Assembly: GCF_003997495.1 (NCBI RefSeq)
Contig: NZ_RZRU01000033.1
Location: 1 to 56,997 of the forward strand
Length of the DNA: 56,997 bases
Reading direction: 5' to 3'
Source: Mesorhizobium sp. M7A.F.Ca.US.008.03.1.1
GTDB taxonomy: Bacteria > Pseudomonadota > Alphaproteobacteria > Rhizobiales > Rhizobiaceae
Positions 49,676 through 56,997 of the stretch are shown here, piece by piece. The notes beneath the pieces are model-generated. The model ran no database searches. It was not told where the DNA came from and saw nothing but the letters and a program-made list of their open reading frames with translations. Both the position numbers and the translations under genes were made by a program. How positions within the stretch are numbered: position 1 is the stretch's first letter; each line of letters begins with the position of its first letter.

Positions 49676-50718
49676 GCTCGCTGCGCCAGCCGGCTGCTCT
49701 CGACCGCTATGCCAAGCAGCGCCTGCCGTGCCAACGCCACGGAAAGATCCGGCCGCCGCCTGGTCTGCAGCACCGCCGTCTGCAGCCGGGTCAACGCGCG
49801 GCCGAGCGCGTCGGTGCTCCAGCGCTCCAGCGCCTTCTCGACCAGCTTGCGCCGCGAGAAGAACACCGGCGGGCGAGCGGCGGCAACGACCGAGGCGGCG
49901 TTGCGGTTGCCGGACTCCATCTGGCCGCGCATGACCTGGATCTGCTGCAACTGCCGCATCGCTGAAGACAGCACCAGGAAGGGCTGGCCGCCGGATTGGC
50001 AATGGCGGGTGAAGGCGGTATCGAAGTCGCCGATCTTGCCTTCGAGAAGCGCGTCGACAGCGTCGTCGAAAGAGGCGCCGGATACGTCGCCCGACATCGC
50101 CTTGACCTCCTCCAGCCCGATCTCGTTCTGGCCATGGGCGTAGAGCACGAGCTTCTCGATCTCGCCGCGCGAGGCCAGCCGGTCGCCGCCGAGATTGCGG
50201 CGCAGCGCCTGCCTCGCCTCCATGGTCATCGACATGCCGGCCTTGCCCAATTCGGCGTCGATGACGCCGTCGATGTCGCGCGCCTCATCGGCATAGCACG
50301 GCAGCGCCATGGCACTGTCCGCCGCCTCGACGATGGCGCGCAGGCCGACACCCTTCTTGAGGTCGCCGGCCTCGATGAGAATGATGGCATCGCGCGCGGG
50401 CTCCGCCGTCAGCGCCTTGACGTCGTCGGCCAATGCCTTCTGGCCGCTGGCATTGCGCACCCACAGCAGGCGCCGGTCGGAAAACATCGGCACGGTGCGG
50501 GCCTCGTCGAGCAGCCGGCCTTCGTCGCGGTCGACCTCCGAACCCTCCAGCCTGACCACTGAGAAGGGATCGTCAAGCGGCAGGCCGGTCTTTTCGGCAA
50601 AGGCCTTTGCCCGTTCGGAGACGAGGCCGCGATCGGGGCCGTAAAGCAGGACGATCGAAATGCGCTGGTCCGGTCGGGCCAGCCATCCGTCGACCTCGAA
50701 AGCTTTCTTCTGTCCCAT
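49672..50718 (-). CDS. holA: DNA polymerase III subunit delta
   Basis: A 348-residue clamp-loader subunit (QRISIVLLYGPDRGLVSERA; AIILIEAGDLKKGVGLRAIV; LGGDRLASRGEIEKLVLYA). Loads the beta clamp with delta-prime and tau/gamma. Start ATG 50718 gives the expected MGQKKAFEVDGWLARPD; the reading frame extends through repeat DNA upstream. In related genomes holA follows leuS and lptE as I recall; here repeats and the dehydrogenase operon occupy that side. Confidence 0.93.
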   Translation of the reverse strand: MGQKKAFEVDGWLARPDQRISIVLLYGPDRGLVSERAKAFAEKTGLPLDDPFSVVRLEGSEVDRDEGRLLDEARTVPMFSDRRLLWVRNASGQKALADDVKALTAEPARDAIILIEAGDLKKGVGLRAIVEAADSAMALPCYADEARDIDGVIDAELGKAGMSMTMEARQALRRNLGGDRLASRGEIEKLVLYAHGQNEIGLEEVKAMSGDVSGASFDDAVDALLEGKIGDFDTAFTRHCQSGGQPFLVLSSAMRQLQQIQVMRGQMESGNRNAASVVAAARPPVFFSRRKLVEKALERWSTDALGRALTRLQTAVLQTRRRPDLSVALARQALLGIAVESSRLAQRA

Positions 50719-50772
50719 GGGTGGTGGGTTAGCATGATGCGGGGTCGGCATCCAGCTTGGGCGAACGGTCGA

Positions 50773-50913
50773 CCCCCACTCCGTCGAGCTGCGCTCGACA
50801 CCTCTCCCCCGATCGACGGGGGAGAGGAAGGCGCGAGCTTGCCGGCCTAGGCACCTTTCCTCTCCCTCCGGAGGGGGGAGAGGTGGCGCTGCGAAGCAGC
50901 GACGGAGTGGGGG
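50773..50913. repeat. Family-2 palindromic repeat, full copy
   Basis: CCCCCACTCCGTCGAGCTGC ... GCGACGGAGTGGGGG with inner hairpins CTCCCCCGATCGACGGGGGAG and CTCTCCCTCCGGAGGGGGGAG around GCGCGAGCTTGCCGGCC. Confidence 0.8.
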
Positions 50914-51016
50914 AAGGCGTTTGCCAAACGTGCGGCGGCAAGACAGGCACAACCGGCGAGCAAGAAAACTCAGGCAAGGCGGCAATCAGGTGGAAGCATT
51001 GCTTGATGAACGGTCG

Positions 51017-51134
51017 ACCCCCACTCCGTCGAGCTTCGCTCGACACCTCTCCCCCGATCGACGGGGGAAAGGAAAGGTGCGAGCTTGCCGACCTGGCTCC
51101 CTTCCACTCCTCCCGACGGGGAGAGGAAAGGTGC
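51017..51134. repeat. Family-2 palindromic repeat, degenerate right side
   Basis: The left half (ACCCCCACTCCGTCGAGC, CTCCCCCGATCGACGGGGGA) is nearly identical to 50772 onward; the right half has decayed to CTCCTCCCGACGGGGAGAGG. Confidence 0.7.
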
Positions 51135-51376
51135 GAGTTCGCCAACCAATCACCTTATCTGCCAGCAAACCCTTCCCAACCTTGCGCCAAATTGCGCGCG
51201 ACCGCCCAACATCGACAAGAAATTTCGCGGACATATCTCCATCTTGGCGCGGGAGGCTGGATCGGCCGGCGCGGCCGGGACCGGAGGCTTGCCCGACGAA
51301 TTCGCACTCGCCGCGCGGATATGTAAATATTCCCCAGGTCGACATTGGGGGCAGGCAACATTGGAGGACAAAGGTC

Positions 51377-52609
51377 ATGGCCGATGCTGGGATGTTGCGT
51401 TTTCACGTTCCGGAACCGGAAGTGCGCCCGGGCGGAACGCCAGATTTTTCCAATGTGCCGATCCCCAAGGCCGGCTCGGTGCCGCGCCCTGAAATCGATG
51501 TCGATCCGCGCACCATTCGCGATCATGCCTTCTCGATCATCCGCGTGCTGAACCGCACTGGCGAGGCCGTCGGCCCCTGGGCCGGGCTGCTCTCCGATGA
51601 GGAGCTTTTGGCCGGCCTGCGCCACATGATGACGCTGCGGATCTTCGATGCCCGCATGCAGATGGCGCAGCGGCAGGGCAAGACCTCGTTCTACATGCAG
51701 CATCTGGGCGAAGAGGCTGTGGCTTGCGCCTTCCGCAAGGCGCTTGAACCCGGCGACATGAACTTTCCGACCTATCGCCAGGCCGGGCTGCTGATCGCCG
51801 ATGGCTACCCGATGGTCACGATGATGAACCAGATCTATTCCAACGAAGCCGATCCGCTGAAGGGGCGGCAATTGCCGGTCATGTACTCGTCGAAGGAGCA
51901 CGGCTTCTTCTCGATCTCCGGCAATCTGGCAACGCAGTACGTCCAGGCGGTCGGCTGGGCGATGGCCTCGGCTATATCGAACGATTCGCGCATCGCAGCC
52001 GCCTGGATCGGCGACGGCTCGACGGCCGAATCCGATTTCCATTCGGCGCTGGTGTTCGCCTCCACCTACAAGGCGCCAGTCGTGCTCAACGTCGTGAACA
52101 ACCAGTGGGCGATCTCGACCTTTCAAGGCATCGCGCGCGGCGGCTCGGGCACTTTTGCGGCCAGAGGCCTCGGCTTCGGCATCCCGTCGCTGCGCGTCGA
52201 CGGCAATGATTATCTCGCCGTCCATGCGGTCGCCAAATGGGCGGCGGAGCGGGCGCGCAGCAATCTCGGGCCGACGCTGGTCGAATATGTCACCTACCGT
52301 GCCGGCGCGCATTCGAGTTCGGACGACCCCTCGGCCTATCGGCCAAAGACCGAATCCGACGCCTGGCCGCTCGGCGATCCGATCGTGCGGCTGAAGAACC
52401 ATCTCATCGCGCTCGGCGTCTGGTCGGACGAGCGGCACGCGCAGGCCGAGGCGGAAATCCTCGACACGGTGATCGCGGCGCAGAAGGAAGCGGAAAGCCA
52501 CGGCACGCTGCATGCCGGCGGCAAGCCATCGACGCGCGATATGTTCGAAGGGCTCTATGCCGACATGCCGCCGCATCTCAGACGCCAGCGACAGCAGGCG
52601 GGAGTCTGA
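51377..52609 (+). CDS. bkdA1: Branched-chain 2-oxoacid dehydrogenase E1 component, alpha subunit
   Basis: A 410-residue ThDP-dependent subunit. ThDP motif IAAAWIGDGSTAESDFHSAL ending in VVNNQWAIST; substrate-side segments YMQHLGEEAVACAFRKAL and FPTYRQAGLL. The long N-terminal region before residue 60 (VPEPEVRPGGTPDFSNVPIP) is typical of the branched-chain enzyme rather than pyruvate dehydrogenase. ATG 51377 follows GGAGGACAAAGG. First gene of E1a-E1b-E2-E3; degrades Val, Leu and Ile oxoacids to acyl-CoA. Confidence 0.94.
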   Translation: MADAGMLRFHVPEPEVRPGGTPDFSNVPIPKAGSVPRPEIDVDPRTIRDHAFSIIRVLNRTGEAVGPWAGLLSDEELLAGLRHMMTLRIFDARMQMAQRQGKTSFYMQHLGEEAVACAFRKALEPGDMNFPTYRQAGLLIADGYPMVTMMNQIYSNEADPLKGRQLPVMYSSKEHGFFSISGNLATQYVQAVGWAMASAISNDSRIAAAWIGDGSTAESDFHSALVFASTYKAPVVLNVVNNQWAISTFQGIARGGSGTFAARGLGFGIPSLRVDGNDYLAVHAVAKWAAERARSNLGPTLVEYVTYRAGAHSSSDDPSAYRPKTESDAWPLGDPIVRLKNHLIALGVWSDERHAQAEAEILDTVIAAQKEAESHGTLHAGGKPSTRDMFEGLYADMPPHLRRQRQQAGV

Positions 52610-52612
52610 GCC

Positions 52613-53626
52613 ATGCCGAGACGGACCATGATCGAGGCCATTCGCGATGCCATGGACGTGTCGATGGGGCGTGACGACAAAGTCGTCGTGTTCGGCGAAG
52701 ATGTCGGCTTCTTCGGCGGCGTCTTCCGCTGCACGCAGGGCCTGCAGGCCAAATACGGCAAGAGCCGGTGCTTCGACGCGCCGATCAACGAATCCGGCAT
52801 TGTCGGCTCGGCCATCGGCATGGCAGCTTATGGGCTGAAGCCGTGCGTGGAGATTCAGTTTGCCGACTACATGTATCCGGCCTACGACCAGCTGACCCAG
52901 GAAGCGGCACGCCTTCGCTACCGCTCGAACGGCGATTTCACCTGCCCGATCGTGGTGCGCATGCCGACCGGCGGCGGCATTTTTGGCGGCCAGACGCACA
53001 GCCAGAGCCCAGAAGCGCTGTTCACCCATGTGTCGGGGCTGAAGACGGTGGTGCCGTCCAACCCGCATGACGCCAAGGGGCTTTTGATCGCGGCGATCGA
53101 GGATCCGGATCCGGTGATCTTCCTCGAGCCGAAGCGGCTCTACAACGGTCCGTTCGATGGTCATCACGACCGGCCGGTGACGCCATGGTCGAAGCATGAG
53201 CTCGGCGAGGTCGCCGACGGCCACTACACTGTCCCGCTCGGCAAGGCGGCGATCCGCAGAGCGGGTTCGGCGGTCACGGTGCTTGCCTACGGCACCATGG
53301 TCTATGTCGCGCAGGCCGCGGTCGAGGAAACCGGCATCGATGCCGAGATCATCGATCTCAGGACGCTGCTGCCGCTCGACCTCGACACGATCGTCGCCTC
53401 GGTCAAGAAGACCGGGCGCTGCGTCATCGTGCACGAGGCGACGCTGACCTCGGGCTTCGGCGCCGAACTGTCGGCGCTGGTGCAGGAAAACTGTTTTTAT
53501 CACCTCGAAGCGCCGGTTGCTCGCGTTGCCGGCTGGGACACGCCCTATCCGCATGCGCAGGAGTGGGATTATTTCCCCGGTCCCGCCCGCGTCGGCCGTG
53601 CCTTGCTTGAAACCATGGGAGCCTGA
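52613..53626 (+). CDS. bkdA2: Branched-chain 2-oxoacid dehydrogenase E1 component, beta subunit
   Basis: A 337-residue transketolase-like subunit: TMIEAIRDAMDVSMGRDDKV, VVFGEDVGFFGGVFRCTQGL, INESGIVGSAIGMAAYGLKP and GGGIFGGQTHSQSPEALFTH. It forms the alpha2beta2 E1 with the preceding subunit; only three bases separate the genes. E2 starts two bases after its stop. Confidence 0.95.
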   Translation: MPRRTMIEAIRDAMDVSMGRDDKVVVFGEDVGFFGGVFRCTQGLQAKYGKSRCFDAPINESGIVGSAIGMAAYGLKPCVEIQFADYMYPAYDQLTQEAARLRYRSNGDFTCPIVVRMPTGGGIFGGQTHSQSPEALFTHVSGLKTVVPSNPHDAKGLLIAAIEDPDPVIFLEPKRLYNGPFDGHHDRPVTPWSKHELGEVADGHYTVPLGKAAIRRAGSAVTVLAYGTMVYVAQAAVEETGIDAEIIDLRTLLPLDLDTIVASVKKTGRCVIVHEATLTSGFGAELSALVQENCFYHLEAPVARVAGWDTPYPHAQEWDYFPGPARVGRALLETMGA

Positions 53627-53627
53627 G

Positions 53628-55013
53628 ATGGGCGAACACATCATCAAGCTGCCCGATGTCGGCGAAGGTGTCGCCGAGGCCGAGCTGGTCGAATGGCACG
53701 TCAAGATCGGCGACATGGTGCGCGAGGACACTGTGCTTGCCGCTGTCATGACCGACAAGGCGACAGTCGAAATCCCGTCGCCGGTCGATGGCGAGATACT
53801 GTGGCTGGGCGCCGAGATCGGCGACACGGTGGCGATCGGTTCGCCGATCGTGCGACTGAAGGTGGCGGGCGAGGGCAATGTTGTGGGTGGTGCGACGCCG
53901 GCAAAAGTCACGGCTGAGAGTACCCCCACCCCTAGCCCCTCCCCACAAGGGGGAGGGGGACGTGCCACGGCCTCGAAGGACAAAGCAAAGTCTACTTCGC
54001 CGTCATCGGAGTCCTCCGCAAAAAGTGCGCGAGCAGCGCAGCCCGAATCCCCCTCCCCCTCGTGGGGAGGGGCCAGCGGTGGGGGTACAGCGCCGACATC
54101 CGGAGTTGCCACGCCCGCCGGCGCACCGCGTCCCGAAGGCGAGAAACCGCTGGCTTCTCCGGCTGTGCGTCTGCGGGCAAAAGAGGCCGGCATCGATCTC
54201 AGGCAGGTTGCGGGATCCGGCCCGGCCGGCCGCATCGGCCATGAGGACATCGAGGCTTTCCTGGCACGCGGACCACAGGTCGCCAGGACGTCCGGCCTTG
54301 CCCGCAGCGACGCTGTCCAGGACATCAAGGTGGTCGGCTTGCGGCGCAAGATCGCCGAGAAGATGTCGCTGTCCAAATCGCGTATCCCGCACATCACCTA
54401 TGTCGAGGAGATCGACGTCACCGCGCTCGAGGAATTGCGCGCCGCGCTCAACAAGGAGAAGCGCCCGGGCGTGGAGAGGCCGAAGCTGACTCTGCTGCCG
54501 TTCCTGATGCGGGCGATGGTCAAGGCGATCGCGGACCAGCCCAACCTCAACTCGCTGTTCGACGACGAGGCCGGAATCATCCACCAGCATGGCGGCATCC
54601 ATATCGGCATTGCCGCGCAGACGCCGTCGGGCCTGGTGGTGCCGGTGGTCAAGCACGCGGAGGCGCGCGACATCTGGGAGTGCGGCGCGGAGGTCATCAG
54701 GCTGGCCGAGGCGGCCAAGTCCGGCACGGCGACACGCGACGAGCTGTCCGGCTCGACCATCACCATCACCTCGCTTGGCGCCATGGGCGGCGTGGCGACG
54801 ACGCCGGTCATCAACCATCCCGAAGTGGCGATCATCGGCGTCAACAAGATGATGGTGCGGCCGGTGTGGGACGGCAGCCAGTTCATGCCGCGCAAGATGA
54901 TGAACCTGTCGTCGAGCTTCGACCATCGGGTCATCGACGGCTGGGACGCGGCGGTGTTCATCCAGCGGATAAAGACGCTGCTGGAAACGCCGGCGCTGAT
55001 TTTCGTGGATTGA
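53628..55013 (+). CDS. bkdB: Branched-chain 2-oxoacid dehydrogenase E2 (lipoamide acyltransferase)
   Basis: A 461-residue core enzyme. Lipoyl domain residues 1-80 with lipoyl Lys44 (MTDKATVEIPS); linker about 85-175; E3/E1-binding domain about 178-215 (ASPAVRLRAKEAGIDLRQVA); catalytic domain to the end with SSSFDHRVIDGWDAAVF. The linker is odd: residues about 98-153 (TPTPSPSPQGGGG ... ESPSPSWGGASGGGT) are encoded by a family-3 palindromic repeat kept in frame. It is rich in Pro, Ser, Gly and Ala like natural linkers, so function is probably retained. Confidence 0.93.
   Translation: MGEHIIKLPDVGEGVAEAELVEWHVKIGDMVREDTVLAAVMTDKATVEIPSPVDGEILWLGAEIGDTVAIGSPIVRLKVAGEGNVVGGATPAKVTAESTPTPSPSPQGGGGRATASKDKAKSTSPSSESSAKSARAAQPESPSPSWGGASGGGTAPTSGVATPAGAPRPEGEKPLASPAVRLRAKEAGIDLRQVAGSGPAGRIGHEDIEAFLARGPQVARTSGLARSDAVQDIKVVGLRRKIAEKMSLSKSRIPHITYVEEIDVTALEELRAALNKEKRPGVERPKLTLLPFLMRAMVKAIADQPNLNSLFDDEAGIIHQHGGIHIGIAAQTPSGLVVPVVKHAEARDIWECGAEVIRLAEAAKSGTATRDELSGSTITITSLGAMGGVATTPVINHPEVAIIGVNKMMVRPVWDGSQFMPRKMMNLSSSFDHRVIDGWDAAVFIQRIKTLLETPALIFVD
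53920..54088. repeat. Family-3 palindromic repeat inside the bkdB coding sequence
   Basis: Left arm GTACCCCCACCCCTAGCCCC, then TCCCCACAAGGGGGAGGGGG; right arm CCCCCTCCCCCTCGTGGGGA, then GGGGCCAGCGGTGGGGGTAC. The arms are inverted copies over about 40 bp with few mismatches. The intergenic relative is at 41023-41167. The enclosed 90 bp have no stop in the E2 frame. Confidence 0.85.
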
Positions 55014-55030
55014 GGGGAAATGATCGAGAT

Positions 55031-55203
55031 GCCGGCGGGACAGCACCCCCCTCTGCCTTGCCAGGCATCTCCCCCTCAAGGGGGGAGATTAGGCGTCGCC
55101 AGGTTGGCGTCAATCTCCAATGTCGTAAGGCCCGGCGAAGCGCTGAAGCTGCCAATCTCCCCCCTTGAGGGGGAGATGTCCGGCAGGACAGAGGGGGGGC
55201 GCG
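55031..55203. repeat. Family-1 palindromic repeat, full copy
   Basis: It has outer arms GACAGCACCCCCCTCTGCC and GGCAGGACAGAGGGGGGGCGC, with inner hairpins CTCCCCCTCAAGGGGGGAG and CTCCCCCCTTGAGGGGGAG. It is inserted between bkdB and lpdV inside the operon, so it must be transcribed through if lpdV depends on the same promoter. Confidence 0.8.
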
Positions 55204-55252
55204 AAGGATCACTACCGAGCGCATTCTGCGCGGCGACAACCAAGGTACCAAC

Positions 55253-56665
<1,413 letters not shown>

Positions 56666-56670
56666 GGGGG

Positions 56671-56693
56671 CTCCTTTCCTCTCCCTCCGGAGG
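56671..56693. repeat. Family-2 repeat arm truncated at the insertion-sequence edge
   Basis: CTCCTTTCCTCTCCCTCCGG then AGGG corresponds to the inner hairpin of full family-2 copies (compare 50860-50880), but the expected GGGGAGAGGTGGCG does not follow; unrelated sequence begins near 56693. Confidence 0.55.
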
Positions 56694-56782
56694 GCAGGGG
56701 AATCGCAGATAAGTTGATTGGCACTTGCCAAGCAGGAAAAGAGGGATTCTTGAGAGGCTTTCTCGTTGCAGAGGAGGCCGCG

Positions 56783-56997
56783 GTGCCGTTTGTTATGTCT
56801 ATCCTGCGAGAGGTTCGTGATCCGCGCGATATCAATGCGCGGCATAATCTTGCTGAACTTCTGTTCCTGGCGCTTGCAGCGACACTGTGCGGTGCCAAAA
56901 GCTGTGTGGACATTGCTGAATTCGTGGAGGGCCGGGAAGACGAGTTGAAAGAGATCGTCGAGCTGAAGCATGGGTGTCCGAGCCACGACACCTTCAG
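56783..56997 (+). mobile_element. ISAs1-type transposase, 5' part, cut by the right window edge
   Basis: From GTG 56783 (GAGGAGG just upstream) the frame reads VPFVMSILREVRDPRDINAR, HNLAELLFLALAATLCGAKS and ends in GCPSHDTF, the DDE_Tnp_1-associated N-terminal domain of ISAs1/H-repeat transposases. Only about 71 codons are visible. The element probably begins near 56693, where a family-2 repeat breaks off. Whether the gene is complete cannot be judged. Confidence 0.85.

Larger units (their letters stand above)
50719..51376. other. Intergenic region filled mainly with family-2 repeats
   Basis: A 658-bp gap between holA and the branched-chain dehydrogenase operon. One full (50773-50913) and one degenerate (51017-51134) family-2 copy fill much of it. 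The last 200 bp should contain the operon promoter (AT-richer segment ATATGTAAATATTCCCC near 51319). No gene is seen. Confidence 0.75.

Noticed and set aside
51155..54397. A 1080-codon open frame on the minus strand opposite the branched-chain dehydrogenase genes
   Set aside because: It is an antisense shadow of high-G+C codon usage; the plus-strand genes have full motifs and ribosome sites.

Overview
The window is a high-G+C alphaproteobacterial chromosome segment, most probably from Mesorhizobium. The strongest species clue is a 355-residue gene that matches, residue for residue at the known ligand positions, the cyclic-nucleotide-gated channel MlotiK1 of M. loti. Supporting clues are the origin-proximal gene order typical of Rhizobiales, the intracellular PHB depolymerase, and intergenic repeats of the kind seen in rhizobia.

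Layout. 1-5.2 kb: a partial ORF at the left edge, an orphan TadG-like protein, lepA, the MlotiK1-type channel, and a decayed small membrane-protein gene. 5.2-6.0 kb: a mosaic of palindromic repeats. 6.0-12.4 kb: an apparently uncharacterised catabolic cluster on the minus strand (peptide-type substrate-binding protein, HSL-type esterase, isochorismatase-like hydrolase, a DddP/creatinase-like M24 enzyme and a GlxA-type AraC regulator). Two of its transcription units share the same pair of palindromic sites at the same 21-bp spacing. 12.6-25.2 kb: a sulfur block with reverse transsulfuration (CBS and cystathionine gamma-lyase), an Rrf2 regulator co-transcribed with an FAD protein, tauABC plus a small unknown gene, and ssuADCB. 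25.5-29.2 kb: small envelope genes, phaZ, a transglutaminase-like protease and a small secreted protein. 29.3-33.4 kb: xre-smr-mltA-timA facing fxsA and secB. 33.5-37.5 kb: dnaQ-coaE-aroE-maf-ppsR on the minus strand. 37.55-37.95 kb: the predicted chromosomal origin (DnaA boxes and an AT-rich stretch next to hemE). 37.9-49.2 kb: hemE-hemJ-rho, a YyaL-like gene, mnmE-mnmG-rsmG-parA-parB with several parS sites. 49.7-50.7 kb: holA. 51.4-56.7 kb: a complete branched-chain 2-oxoacid dehydrogenase operon (E1 alpha, E1 beta, E2, E3). The window ends inside an ISAs1-type transposase.

Genes to the left of the origin mostly read leftward and genes to the right mostly read rightward, as expected for bidirectional replication. 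ParA, ParB and the parS sites to the right of the origin form the segregation system.

At least four families of G+C-rich palindromic repeats fill the larger intergenic gaps. One copy lies in frame in the flexible linker of the E2 subunit, where it is translated. I see no rRNA, tRNA or CRISPR array.
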